DNA of 64,000 nt from Acanthococcus lagerstroemiae. Its lineage: Eukaryota; Arthropoda; Insecta; Hemiptera; Eriococcidae. Of this stretch, positions 35,747-46,904 are shown one piece after another. Under the pieces are notes generated by a model that was given only the letters and a program-made list of their open reading frames with translations, did no database searches and was not told where the DNA came from. How positions within the stretch are numbered: the stretch's first letter is position 1; every line of letters starts with the position of its first letter. The position numbers were made by a program, and so were the translations under genes. Location: positions 128,877 to 192,876 of the forward strand of contig JAJSSI010000021.1 of assembly GCA_031841125.1 (NCBI GenBank), read 5' to 3'.

Positions 35747-37108
35747 CAGGGGCGGATTCAGGGTTTCTGACGATATGATCACATAAGGAATTGCCGCCCT
35801 CATCTTTCTTTTCAGTGTTGTTGCCATTAGCCTACAAACGTTTTCAAAATTTATTCTTAGTCAGTTTTCGAAGTTGAATTTTTCACTTCACTGCATTTGC
35901 ATTTTCAAAACAAGCTGGAAATAATTAATTTTTTTTTTTTCATTTTACAAATATGGTACAGTGAATACTAAAACAACAATCAAACTGTCAAATAAAAATA
36001 CCTATTAGATAACATTTTTACATCAAACTCCAGTCAGCTCATACTACAGATTTTCTTGAGCTTTTTTCTCTGCAAAATTTTAAATCACTTCATCAAAATT
36101 TATTTTTTGTAAAAATAACTCCGCCTCCACTGCTAAAGTCATCAAATATGTAGTATCGATCCTGGGCCTGGGTGAAACGTAACAAATGTTTCAAGCAAGA
36201 GAAAGATCGTTCTGCGCTACAATTTGTAACCGCAGTGGCAATGAACATTCTGTAGGCGATGTCAACATTGAGGAACACTGTTTCCAGGTTATTTTCTCGA
36301 ATGTGTTTAAGTAATTGTGAGGGAGTATCATTTTCAGTTTTTTTTTGTTTTTTTTTCTTTCTTGACAATATCTTTGAAAATGGCGCAGTTCATCTTTGAA
36401 ATGAGGACACTCTAAATCTTTATGAAGAAACTTTGGAAAGTTTTTGCTTTTTCCCTCAACGCTTCGTGGTCTAAAGCACCAAGACTCATAAGTACCTCAA
36501 TTTTTTTGAAGATATTTTCATATCCGGAGTATATAAAGTTGATCGAGAATAATGTTGAATCTATTCATTCTAAAATATTCTTATCCATCAAACGTGATTT
36601 CTCCCTCATTTGTTTCAACAGACCTACATTTCCTTGTTTTCTTTCGCCGTACATCTTTCTCATATTGTCTCAATTAAAAATTTTCTTCCCTCTGTCTTCG
36701 TAAAGTTGGAAATTTAGATGTGTATCTTCTACCAGTTGAATAACAGATTTATAAAGATCAAGCACACCCGCCATACTTAAGTATTAACTCCTTTTAATTT
36801 ACGATTTACAGTAGCAAAACGATTCAATAAAACGGACCAAACACTTGCCATAATAGCAGACTCAAAACGTTCCAATCTGATGCGAAGGCCTCTGGCATTA
36901 TTTTTCGTTATTGATTTCTCAGTAAGGCTTTCTTCATAGGATTTCAAAGCCTTAGGCCAAAATTGAACAAGAACGTTATTACTGATTAGGCATAAAAGGC
37001 ACCTATGACGTGCACCTACTTCAGTTTCTTTTTCTTTCTTTTTTTTTCTCTCAATTATTTGATAATATAATATTTTCGAAATGTGCCGCCCTGGGCGATA
37101 GCCCATGC
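35747..37108 (-). pseudogene. hAT transposase relic (copy 2)
   Basis: Copy 2 of the relic at 13910-15270, with terminus CAGGGGCGGATTCAGG at 35747-35762 and hATC block at 36368-36093. Differences seen include GG to AT near 35778, C to G near 36468 and C to T near 36665. Confidence 0.75.
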
Positions 37109-37899
37109 AAGTGTTTCTCGGGTATAATCAGAATGGGTGAGACACCCTTCTTGTCTTTTATACATATGTTCTTGGCATCTCAAAACAACGTCGAATTACA
37201 TCTAGGTAAATTCAAAATTCAAAACTCCCTGGCGAAAGTGACGAAAGCTCGCGAATTTTAACTTTTAAACTGATCACAACAGAAATTGGCATGCGGCAAA
37301 GTCACCAACCACAAGGCAGTTTCTCGCTTGTACCTTGTGATTACAGACTGAAAAATGCCTGGACCTACACGTAATCTTCGAAAAGCTGAGAGTTCAGGCT
37401 ATAAAATGACACCGCAATAATTTTTCTGTAAGCACCTGGTTGGATTCCATAGACCTTACTTGTCAGGTTACTATTTTGGAACTTTTTCTGTGCTTGAGAA
37501 ACATGCCTATACCTTTACCACTATTTCAACTTCTGATACCTCACACTGAAGTGATGTATCTATGTCCCTTCATCGATCTACGCCTTGCTTAGTAAACATG
37601 TTGAGTACAGTAATGGGCTTGTCTGTGTATTATATATATTATATATAATTTTTTTTTAAACATTTATTCGTTTGGGTACCTATTATTTTTTTACAGACTT
37701 GTAATTTTGATAGATTATTTACGAATAAATCTGTTTTCTTCTCATTCCTTAAGGAATATTTTCCACTTTATTTTAATTGTATAAACATGTTACAGTAATG
37801 TGTTAGAACTCTCACGCATGCGAAACTTTGTCCTACATTTTTTGAGTCGTTCCTAGTGAGTTATCTCAATCTGAGAGATGATAAAAGTACATTCTACAT

Positions 37900-38232
37900 A
37901 GCACTACCAATAAGAGATATGTACTACCAGAGTACTACTGTCATTTTAATGGGAGCATACAATGGAAATGCTTATATTGTTCCACTACAGTAGCACTACT
38001 AATAGTGTAATAGGAGGCGACGCATAGGTGTGCTTATAAAGGTTCACTATGGTAGCACTACTAGTAGTTTAATGGGAAGCATAGAATAGGTGTGCTCACA
38101 TAGGTTCACTACCATAGCACTACTAGTAATTTAATGGGAAGCATAGAGTAGGTGTGCTTACATAGGTTCACTACCATAGCACTACTAGTAATTTAATAGG
38201 AAGTGTAGAATGGGAGCGCTTACATTGTTTTT
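37900..38232. repeat. 62-63-bp minisatellite (copy 2)
   Basis: Complete version of the array cut by the gap in copy 1. Units around GCACTACTAGTAATTTAATG repeat with a period of 62-63 bp. The last one (from about 38178) is diverged and passes into unique sequence containing further ACTACT and GTAGTA motifs. Confidence 0.85.
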
Positions 38233-39338
38233 TTTAGGTAGTACTGCTGGTATCACTATGGTAGCAATGATGGTAGTATTTCGTAGTAGTACAAATCCCA
38301 TCTAGTCTCATTACTTCCCTTTTTACTGCTAGCAGTGAGAATTGGTAGTACAATTTGCAAAATAGTAGTGATTTCCTGGCTGGGTTCATATACGAAATTT
38401 TTAAGCTTGTCGTTCAAAAGCGACGTGGCTCGGTGGATACAGTTGAGGAGGTAAATTCCAAACTGCCGTTAGGCCAAACAAGCGACCTCGCGGATCGCGA
38501 GGTAGTAACAGGGTGTTTGCCATTGGGACTATGCAAATTGTAGAAGCGCTAGAGTAGAATAGCTAATTTTTGATAAGCGAATGTTGTAATCTGAAGTAAT
38601 CTTCTTTTTGTTTTTCCCTCACTATGCAAGAAGTAAAAGTCGACGTCAGTATTTGCAATGCGATTTGAGCATTTCGAAAATGTTCGCAATGTGGTTGGAA
38701 CAAAGGAGAGGGGAAGGCCTTCCTGCTAATAAGCGTTGCCTAAAAACGTATCGCAACGTATAATTTGCGAAGTGTTTCAGTCAGAGATAATGTAATATAT
38801 TACTTCGTAATAGATCGCCCACTCTTCGTTACGTTTCGCGACGTTGTAAATAGTTCGAGAGTAGGCCACAGGTAGTGTCAAGCGCTGTTTGTTCGACAGT
38901 TTCATGCTTCCACTCTACAGCAGTTTGCTCACGGTATGCTGCATTGCTTTTTGCTTCTATTCATGATTTTCACCACACCTTGGGTGAACACGCGTATTAT
39001 TTCTTTTAAAATATTCTTTGTTTTTCTACTGTAAATAATGTAGATTTTTTTGATGATTGTTTCAAAGAAAACATTAAAATAAAAATGGGCTAAATTCATC
39101 AAGGTTATTTATTTTTTTCACCTGACGTTTTGAAGAAGTGGTTCGAAAAATTAAACGACCATCTGTAAACACGCATTACAACAGATAAGAAAGGAAACAT
39201 TATCATACTGCTCTTGAACTGATACCATCAGATTGAAAATTAACTACCCACTTTCTGTGTCTTCGAAAGTGTTCTTCAGTTCTTCAAAATAATTCTGATT
39301 TCCAAAATTTTAAACGTTTTGATCCTCGAAATGCGGTA
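38233..39338. other. Unique AT-rich stretch with one GC-rich hairpin
   Basis: No gene recognised. A perfect 8-bp inverted repeat, ACCTCGCG at 38485-38492 and CGCGAGGT at 38496-38503 with a 3-base loop, lies in an otherwise AT-rich stretch. A tRNA A-box-like GTGGCTCGGTGGA lies about 60 bp before it, but no B box was found. The rest is featureless. Confidence 0.45.
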
Positions 39339-39342
39339 TAAA

Positions 39343-40003
39343 TGTAAGATATTCGTTCTGCCGAATATCTTAGTCGTTGGTTGTCGCGGTGATACTCGCA
39401 GATGGTCGAGCACGCTCCAACTGATAAAAGCCGGAATTGAATAATTACGATTATCTTCCGAGAGCAGACAGCTGTACTGCAATCCTACGGGACTCTCGAC
39501 TTTTTGAATCGATTCAGTATTTTACTGCAATCGATTATGATTTGTTAAAGTTACCACTTTACAAATCGATTCAAAATAACAGAGTGGTCCTGTGGAAGAC
39601 GCATAGACCGTAAACCGGAAAGCGAAAGACCGTAAATCGGAGAGCGAAAGACCCTAAATCGGAAGGGCTAATATGCTTAGACCGTAAACCGGAAAATTCG
39701 TACAGACCGTAAGCCGGAAAATTCGCATAGACCGTAATTCGGAAAGCGTTTCACCCCCGTTTCCTCTAACGAGGAGGGGAGATGTAAGATATTCGTTCTG
39801 CCGAATATCTTAGTCGTTGGTTGTCGCGGTGATACTCGCAGATGGTCGAGCGCGCTCCAACTGATAAAAGCCGGAAATGAATAATTACGATTATCTTCCG
39901 AGAGCAGACAGCTGTACTGCAATCCTATGGGACTCTCGACTTTTTGAATCGATTCAGTATTTTACTGCAATCGATTATGATTTGTTAAAGTTACCACTTT
40001 ACA
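39343..40003 (+). mobile_element. TRIM-like miniature LTR retrotransposon, 661 bp
   Basis: Two 221-bp direct repeats (39343-39563 and 39783-40003) begin TGTAAGATATTC and end CACTTTACA, so each has the TG...CA ends of an LTR with a short TGTAA/TTACA inverted match. They differ at only about three positions. A 4-bp target duplication TAAA flanks the whole (39339-39342 and 40004-40007). The 219-bp interior has no coding capacity. It contains repeated AGACCGTAA.CCGGAAA motifs and ends with a purine tract GAGGAGGGGAGA just before the second repeat, as a polypurine tract should. A primer-binding site is less clear; TGGTCCTGTGG lies about 21 bp inside the left repeat. Two terminal repeats, duplicated target and polypurine tract together make a plain tandem duplication unlikely. 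Confidence 0.75.
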
Positions 40004-40007
40004 TAAA

Positions 40008-41269
40008 TATACACAAATACAACCGATTCCAAGGAACGAACATACGGACAAATGACTCCAACTCACTTTACTAACACAAACAAACACACACCAGCACCCT
40101 AAATTGACAGCAGCGCTACCGGTGGCCAACTCTCTTGAACTAAAATACAGTTATGATATCGCCATTGGAAGTACGCCCGCCCTGCCTCGCTCCTCGCGGC
40201 GATGTACTTTGCAACGATTTTAATAAAAGTTTTCTAAGCAGCGTACACATTTTTATTTAACGAAAATGAACGACGCGTCTCGGCTGAATGACGCGTGGCG
40301 TGTTTCCGACAATTACCGGCGTCCATAATCATTGAATTTACAGAATCAATGCCATAATGCGCTCCGCTATCGTTACTCGTTAGTTCGTTACCTATGAAAC
40401 CAGAATTTGTTACATTACCGTAATGTTTAATGTATGCTACTGATGGTTACATTTAATTTGTTGCATTCCCATACTGAATACTGCAATAACATTTTTGATT
40501 CAGAGAATAATATTTCAAATTCCTATTCCGAATTTTTTTTTTTGTAATGTATTACATTATCTTCTCGAACATATTTTGATATTTCGAATTCCTATTCAGA
40601 TTTTTTCCCCCCGTAATGTATTACATTATCGTCTATTTAAATGCATAGTATTATGTTCAGAGCTGTCGGCAATGCCGTAACCAGGAAGATCTGTTGGAGG
40701 TATCCAAGTTGTTTTTTTTTCACTACTGAAAAGCGAAAGATAGAGAGGGAAAAAAGAGAACTTCCCACTTGAAACTTGTAAATGGTCAAAAAGCAAACAA
40801 TAACACCTGAGGAAGTGAAAATGAGTCAATTGCACGAAGCCGAAACTTCGTGGAGGGTGGGGCGATGAACTGGCTAGCAAGGTCTTCCTCCCTCAAACTA
40901 CAGACCTGGCTGGTGCACAACTGCATTCAATCATGGTTCAAAACTTCCTGACTGAAATCTCATGGTAAATCTGAGTTGCACGCAAGGAACAGATAACTAG
41001 CTTCAAGCAATGCATTTAAGTTCGTAAAATTATTCACATGAAAAGTAGAGTACAAGTACCTGATGAAAAGTTCTCTCTTTCTCTCTCTCTCCCATCACCC
41101 CTCCCTCCCTCCCTCCCTCCTCCTCCCTCTCTCTCCCCCTCTTCCACTCTCTCTCTATATGACGATGTCTAGCCTGATTAGATTAATTTACTCGTGCGAA
41201 TCTCCATAAGTAAATTCACAACGTACTCTTGAAATCGCTTCAAAACGAAAATGAACCTCGTCTTACCCC
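40008..41269. other. Non-coding stretch with simple repeats
   Basis: No gene recognised. Two diverged copies of a roughly 70-bp unit containing TAATGTATTACATTATC occur at about 40496-40632. A CT-rich polypyrimidine tract with CCCT repeats runs about 41070-41157. Confidence 0.5.
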
Positions 41270-41489
41270 TGTTCAATTACACCTCCAAAAGATCCACAAA
41301 AGTCGTCACTTTTTGGTAACTTTTGAGCTTATTTGTGGCTTAAGTACACAACATTGTAATTTTTTTTTTTCGCTACGAACCTTGTACTCGTCATTTCCTG
41401 TTTAATGGTACAACGTTCAACGAAATTGGTTCAGCGGTTGAAGCGTCTACTGGGGCCCAGAAACAGCAACTTTCATTTATATAATAGAT
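41270..41489 (+). mobile_element. Probable 3' tail of a non-LTR retrotransposon
   Basis: The segment ends with CGAAATTGGTTCAGCGGTTG near 41420 and TTTCATTTATATAATAGATTT at 41473-41493. Together these closely resemble the 3' untranslated tail shared by many insect LINEs, in which a GGTTCAGCCGTT-like block is followed about 50 bp later by TTATATAATAGAT. No coding part is attached, as expected for a strongly 5'-truncated copy. Its left limit is not visible. Confidence 0.4.
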
Positions 41490-41853
41490 TTGTTTAATTT
41501 TTGGCCGGCCTTTCTGTAATTAGTCTGTTAAGGCTGTTTTGTGGGCCACCATAATAAATAAATAAATGAATAAGTAAAAAATTTCATTACATTACCTATC
41601 ATGAAATTACAGTTTTTACATACAAGACTCATGTTCTTACACCCTTTACAGATATGTACTCAATGTCAGAAGGTGTTTTTACGAGGTGATGTCTTAAAAA
41701 TGCCTGTGGAGAGCATCCACCCAAGCACCTACACCTTACCACAAAAAAATATACGTCGCACAGAAATTCTATTTGTAAGAGTATGATCTTATTTCAGTTA
41801 CCTACTGCTAAGTAGGATGAGGAGCAGCTTACGACTCTTATTATTTTTTTCAG

Positions 41854-42148
41854 GAATGTGCTAACTGCAAGAAGAAATTCAACAGAATATCTAGTCTATC
41901 TCGGCATATTCAAAAACTGCATGGATCAGTTGTTTCGAACAAAGAGGATCAGTTGGTAATGAATAAATTTATTTAAACTAATGGATACCTTATAGGTGTT
42001 CTGTTTTATTTCTTAAATTTCAGTTTTACATGTTGCGCTATCATCTTTTTTGGAATGTGCATACTGCTGTAAGAAGTTCAGGTTCAGGAATAATCTCATT
42101 AGACATCTTCATGTACATGACAAATGGAGAAAGCATCCAGTTCGTGAA
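41854..42148 (+). pseudogene. C2H2 zinc-finger exons of the MULE-2 relic
   Basis: Exon 41854-41955 (acceptor CAG before it, donor GTAATG after) encodes a canonical finger: Cys-x2-Cys, 12 residues, His-x4-His, starting ECANCKKKFNR. A second finger at about 42053-42124, Cys-x2-Cys, 12 residues, His-x3-His (ECAYCCKKF...), ends at a GTAAGTG donor at 42149. A decayed finger-like piece with ICTQC lies at 41652-41775. The second finger lacks a good acceptor, so this is probably decayed. Arrays of C2H2 fingers precede the transposase domain in several insect MULE families, which fits the relic at 43553. Confidence 0.65.
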
Positions 42149-43552
42149 GTAAGTGTAGATTACCAGGCCGTACTGGACCTCCGAAGTGCCGGGAGAAACC
42201 CCGGGGGAGTCATTCACATCTTGGGCCGGCTCACATTACCTAAAAATGATTTTCTAAGCATATGTGCGAATTATCCCTGTGTTACTCCAACTTCTTCTAA
42301 CTTACCCTCACTGGTTTCCAACTCCCACCCCCTCACTCATCACAACTTCATCCTGATCATTCCCCAACACCTTGCTTACCCCCCATTCCACAAGAAGAAA
42401 AGTTTCAAACAATCGAGGCTATAGTGGCGTTTCTTCACAGAGGAGGGGTGGTAGGGTGGGCAAAAGGCAGAAGGAAGAAACAAAGAAATGGGGTTTGACG
42501 GAGGTGAAGGAAGGGGATGAGTGGAATGGAAAGGGAATGAAATTTTGATCCACCTGATTGAATCATCTCTTTCTTCTCTGCCCATTATGCTTTTGTCGGG
42601 GGGAGGGGGTCATGGAAGGGAGAAAGGAAAGGGACATGGCATATTACGGAGCAGTGAGTTTAATTGAAAGAAATGAAGAGGGAGATGGAGGGAGAGAAAG
42701 ATCAGAAATGGAATAAAAGGAAGTGGAATTTGGGAAGGGATGAGCAGGAAAATGGAAGGTGATGAAGTTCCAGAAGCCAGATTTTATTCTGGGTCCCTTG
42801 GACGAAACGCCTCTTATTTTTAAGTTCTTTATTTTTTCGAAAAGAAGTAGTGCAGGAGAAGAAGGAGGTTTTCAGTGGTTGGGGATACAGCGACTGATGA
42901 GACAGAGAGGAAGGCGACCAGTGAGATGATGAAAGGAACCAGAGTTTGACGCAGGTGGAGGAAACGAGAGATGGAAATAGAGAAAAGGGCTCGATGCGCA
43001 AAATCCCACCAAATACCCGGGTATCTAAAGGGAATCTGGGGTAGCCGAAGGGTATCTGGGTAGCTAGAAGGTATCCGAGGGTAGCCAATGGGTAGTTTTT
43101 CTGCGGGTATCTAAAGGGTATTTAGAGGGTAGTCACAGGGTTACCAGAGGGTATCTGTAGGGTTCCATGAGTAACCAGAGGGTATCCAGTTATACCAACC
43201 ACACGTGATCTGTCAGCGTAAATGGACGGTTCTGACTGGCTGCATGATAATTTATGAAAAGTAATCTGAGCGTGTCCGGAGGGTATCTGAGGAAAAGGGT
43301 ATTTTTTCCGGGGTAGTTGGAGGGTATCTGATTGCGCATTGGGGGAGGACACAAGAGGCGAAGAAAGTGGAATATATCGTAGTGTGGGGCGGGCAGTTGA
43401 AATTTTACTGGACTACAAATCATATATTATTTTCTTGTATTTCATGAAATGAATTCATCCGAAGTACAAGTTGCAGTTTTTATTTTGGCGGGCCTACATA
43501 GTTTATTCAGCCTAATCATTCATTCTAACTTTCATTTTTCTTTGTTTGGTAA
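42149..43552. other. Non-coding stretch with purine-rich and GGGTATCT repeats
   Basis: No gene recognised. 42430-42730 is a low-complexity purine-rich stretch. 43010-43345 is a degenerate short repeat built on GGGTATCT and GGGTAGCC with variable spacing. It may be decayed intron sequence of the MULE-2 relic, since it separates its zinc-finger and transposase parts. Confidence 0.5.
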
Positions 43553-45077
43553 ATGTCAAACTGGAAGTGCATGATATACAATTATAGCTTTTTGAAAGGA
43601 GTTTTGTTGGAGATTCACTACACAAATGTGCACCATATCTCACTGGAGTACTGCAACTCGACATTCAATTCATTTGAAGAATTCTGCAAATGGAAAATGG
43701 ACCTGGAAACGAAAACTGTGACTCATTTCCGCATCATCCATGTTTGGAAGACAACTGATTTCATTGTGCGTCAGTTTCGATGTCATTGTTCTGGTTTTTA
43801 TCGAGAGGTATGTTCGAACCAAAGACGACAACGGCATCTGAAGATGCAGGGTACGAAAAAAAATCAAGGGCATTACCCCGCTGAAATGATTGTAAGGGAA
43901 AAACGAAACAAAGGCACCTGTTTTTTGAAGTTTCAAAAAAAGCATACTGGACATGAAATATCTAACACCCAGCAAGAACTGGCGCACATCTATCTACAGA
44001 AAAGCCAAAAAGTGCACCCTCGCTGCCAAAATGGCAGATGCTGTGCCGAAAAAAGAAATTTTGCAGCAAGTCATGGATAACCCTGCCGAAGAGATGAGCA
44101 GAATGGGTATTTTAACGATAAGGGATCTCCGAAATATTGCCCAAACTTTTGGAATAAAAAAACAACATCAATGCAGCGCTCAAGATGACGCGACAATGGT
44201 GGATTCCTTTATTGAGCAAAACAAAAATTCAGTTCTTTTTTACAAAGTTCAAGGTACTAATGATGAAAAATTTAGAATTTTAAGTGAAGATGATTTCGCA
44301 CTTGTCTTCATGGATAACACCCAGCAAAGAAATCTGCTGACTTACGGCAATAACATTGTTGCATTAGACGAGACCCATGGAGTGAATCCCTATGATTTTA
44401 TTCTGCACACGTTGCTCGTTCTGAACATAGATTGTGAAGGTCTGCCATCTGCATTTCTCATCAGTAACAGACAGGAACAGACGATTATTGATATTTTCTT
44501 AAAAGTTATTCGAACCAGAGTTGGCATCATTAAGCCAAAGACGCTGATAACTGACATGAGTAACACTTACTGCAACAGTTGGATCACAGTCATGGAGGCG
44601 CCACAAAACCATCTGTACTGCACTTGGCATGTGCGGGAAGCGTGGAGGAAGAATTTGGCTCATATTACAAATAAGGAGAAAGAAGAGAAAATTCGTGTGC
44701 TGCTAAATGATCTGAGCAGTGAAGTAGATGAAGTTCTTTTCAAGGAGAAACTGGGTAAGTTTCTAGGTATGGATAATCCAGAAGTGAAATCATTCATCGA
44801 GTATTTCCGAGTCTACTATTCAGCTAGTAGTAAGTTATGGGCTTATTGCTATAGATTATCTTGTGGTGTAAACACAAATATGCATTTAGAGGTGTTTCAC
44901 CGTATTCTAAAAAGAAACATTGCAGATGGTAAACAGATTACCAGTTTATATTATGAAGGTCTTGGATACCTGGTGGACTCTACTTGAAGAAATAAAAGTA
45001 CAACAGCCATGTTGCAGCAGTTCACAGAAAAATTGTGCACAAGCTGGCTGAGCTGAGGGAGTGTGAAAAATGAACGC
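43553..45077 (+). pseudogene. Mutator-like transposase relic, MULE-2
   Basis: The frame from 43553 encodes the N-terminal domain (EFCKWKMDLE, then a Cys/His region with RCHCSGFY and HYPAEM). A frame change near 43990-44020, in an A-rich run, moves the coding to the frame ending at 44987. This carries the full MULE catalytic core. Counted from 43953, Asp139 lies in ALDETHG, Asp201 in LITDMSNTYCNSW, a CxxH pair in YCTWH follows, and a Glu is in NMHLEVFHR near residue 310. A second frame change after about 44950 leads into HRKIVHKLAELREC, which stops at the TGA of the LINE target duplication (45071). Remnants continue on the far side of the LINE at 48180-48260. The acidic triad is intact but two frameshifts and an insertion break the gene. 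Confidence 0.88.
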
Positions 45078-46904
45078 TTACGGTGACCATTTCACAGACT
45101 CCACCTGGCTGCACCGTGGGCACTTCGGCGGTTCCCTACACTCCCGGATCTTGTGTCCGGCCCCGCCGCACCGGTAGCACACATCGCTGATGCTGGCCAT
45201 GGCTGCGCACTTCGTGGCGATGTGGCCCACCTGCAGGCATCGGTAGCACTTGGTCTCCTTCTTCCGGTCGGCCTCCAGCGAGCGCACCCGACAGGCGCTC
45301 CAGCCTAGAGGCACTGTGCCGTTTCGCAGCGCTTCAAGGGCAGCCTCGATGGGCATCTCCACCTTGAAGGCTAGAGTTCCACGCGCCGTCTCCTCCGTCC
45401 TGACAACGCGCGCGGCCGGGAGTGCCGCTTCCACCTCCTCCTTCATCACTGACTGCTCCGCGCCAGTCAGTAGCAGGGTGGTCCGGCGCTGCGGTCTCCT
45501 GACGTCCGCCTCCGCGCCCATGACCACCTGCAGCTTCCTAGCGAAGTCGGCCACTGCTTCCTCCTCGCCTCGGAGCTCCAGGAGCATCTCCTTCGCCTGG
45601 GTGAACCGGGTTGCCAGCACCTGGACGCCGCATTCCCGGACGCTGATGGCTGTACGCGCCTTCCGAATGAGGGCCGCGTACCCCACGCTCTCTTCCTTCC
45701 ACGCGATGATGACCGCGGCTGTACGTGGTCTTCGTCGCTTCAGCAGGTCCCGCTTATAGGCCTCCCTGCCTTTGGGCGGGGGGACTGGCCTGGTCGGGAC
45801 GTTCGGCGCCGCCTTCTCCTGGGCTTTGGTGGTCCTCTTCCTGCGGGTCACCTCCGCCCACGTTGCCGCTTCCGCGCGCTCCGGCTCCGAAGACGGTTCG
45901 CTCTGGAGGAGCGCCTCCTCCCGCTGCTCGGCCTCCTGCAGCTGCCTCCTGAGTTGCGCGATGCCCTCACTGACCGGGGTTAGTGGCCGCTTCTTCGCCG
46001 TTGTCGCCGGTGTTGTGATCGGCTTCTCTGGCATACGCTGCTGTTGCCAGTCTCTCTGCTGCTGCTCCTGCCGCCGCTTCGGCTGCTGCGGTTGCTGCTG
46101 CTTCTTCCAGTGCTGCTGCGACTGCTGCTTCTGCTGCATCTGCCGCGGCTTCTGAGTCTGCTGCGGCTGCTGTGGCTGTTGCTGCTGCTGCGACTTCTGT
46201 GCCTGCTGGTCTCGCTGCTGCTGATCCTGCTGCTGCTGTCGCTCCAGCAGTTCGCGGATCCGCAGTACTTCCGCCTTCAGCGCCCCCATTTCCTTCTCGT
46301 GTTGCACGACCATCAGCTTCATCTTCTCTTCTAGCTCCGTGATTTTCAGGTCGCGCAACTCGATCTGGTCCTTGAGGCGCCGGTTCTCCTTCCAGAGCTT
46401 GCCGCCCGGTAACTTCGGTGACGTTGAAGATTTTTTCTTCGTCGCCGGGGTTGATGTCGCCTCCCGCTCCGATGACGTGGATGCGATACGCCTTCGCTTC
46501 TCCTGCTTCTTCTTCTGCTCACTTTCTGTGTCCATCTTCTCCTGGTTGCTGCCCAGTGTGGTTGGCAACACTGACGGCGGGGCATGGGTCGCCACCAGTG
46601 CTGTAGCTATTCCGGTACGTCCGTCCAATTGACCGGGATCCGAACTCCGGTCGTTGGGGGCTCCTACGTCCTCCCTTTCTTCATTATTGTCTATCATTAA
46701 ACTTAGAAGATTTTGCCGTTTTGGGCTACAGCCAGCCTTCTGGCGCTGGTTTCCGGACGTGAACGGGTCAGCTGAAGTCGCCCTAGGCGTTACGATGCTT
46801 CCACGATACGTAACCCGTCCACCATTGCCTCGTCGTCGCGAGTGTCTTGTGGTCCGTTGCGACTGCAGTAGGGCCGCTTGGTCCCCTACTATTGTCGGTC
46901 CCAT
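45078..46904 (-). CDS. LINE ORF1 (gag-like, CCHC zinc knuckles)
   Basis: 608 codons without interruption. An N-terminal basic Ser/Thr-rich segment (about 1-170) leads to a coiled coil (about 170-220, with heptads around DLKITELEEKMKLM). A glutamine-rich region (about 220-300, CAG/CTG-type codons), a basic proline-rich linker and a folded gag-type domain (about 390-550) follow. The C terminus has CCHC knuckles CYRCLQVGHIATKC and CYRCGGAGHKIREC, and the start of a third (CPRC) that is cut off. Known LINE ORF1 proteins of this type bind element RNA and form ribonucleoprotein particles. The stop TAA at 45078-45080 arises exactly at the insertion junction, so the true protein probably ran a little further. 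High GC contrasts with every neighbour. Confidence 0.85.
   Translation of the reverse strand: MGPTIVGDQAALLQSQRTTRHSRRRGNGGRVTYRGSIVTPRATSADPFTSGNQRQKAGCSPKRQNLLSLMIDNNEEREDVGAPNDRSSDPGQLDGRTGIATALVATHAPPSVLPTTLGSNQEKMDTESEQKKKQEKRRRIASTSSEREATSTPATKKKSSTSPKLPGGKLWKENRRLKDQIELRDLKITELEEKMKLMVVQHEKEMGALKAEVLRIRELLERQQQQDQQQRDQQAQKSQQQQQPQQPQQTQKPRQMQQKQQSQQHWKKQQQPQQPKRRQEQQQRDWQQQRMPEKPITTPATTAKKRPLTPVSEGIAQLRRQLQEAEQREEALLQSEPSSEPERAEAATWAEVTRRKRTTKAQEKAAPNVPTRPVPPPKGREAYKRDLLKRRRPRTAAVIIAWKEESVGYAALIRKARTAISVRECGVQVLATRFTQAKEMLLELRGEEEAVADFARKLQVVMGAEADVRRPQRRTTLLLTGAEQSVMKEEVEAALPAARVVRTEETARGTLAFKVEMPIEAALEALRNGTVPLGWSACRVRSLEADRKKETKCYRCLQVGHIATKCAAMASISDVCYRCGGAGHKIRECREPPKCPRCSQVESVKWSP

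Larger units (their letters stand above)
19401..38176. repeat. Near-identical large duplication, copy 2
   Basis: Second copy of 472-16337. The offset is 18929 at the left end and 21839 at the right end. The 2910-bp difference is a 2900-bp piggyBac element with its 4-bp target duplication, plus about 6 bp of small indels. Substitutions seen include 4424 versus 23363, 7103 versus 26032 (Ile to Met in the Tigger relic) and about 8046 versus 26978 (Lys to Asn). Copy 2 starts in the intron after the exon at 318-467, so its gene copy lacks that exon. The sequence runs past 38176, where copy 1 is lost in the gap. Confidence 0.95.

Noticed and set aside
38400..38540. A possible tRNA-derived SINE from an A-box-like GTGGCTCGGTGGA
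   Set aside because: No B box, no tail and no target duplication; only the hairpin was kept as a finding.
45250..46632. Several long plus-strand open frames rich in Ser, Leu or Cys over the LINE ORF1
   Set aside because: They are complements of the GC-rich glutamine-coding ORF1; none has a recognisable domain.
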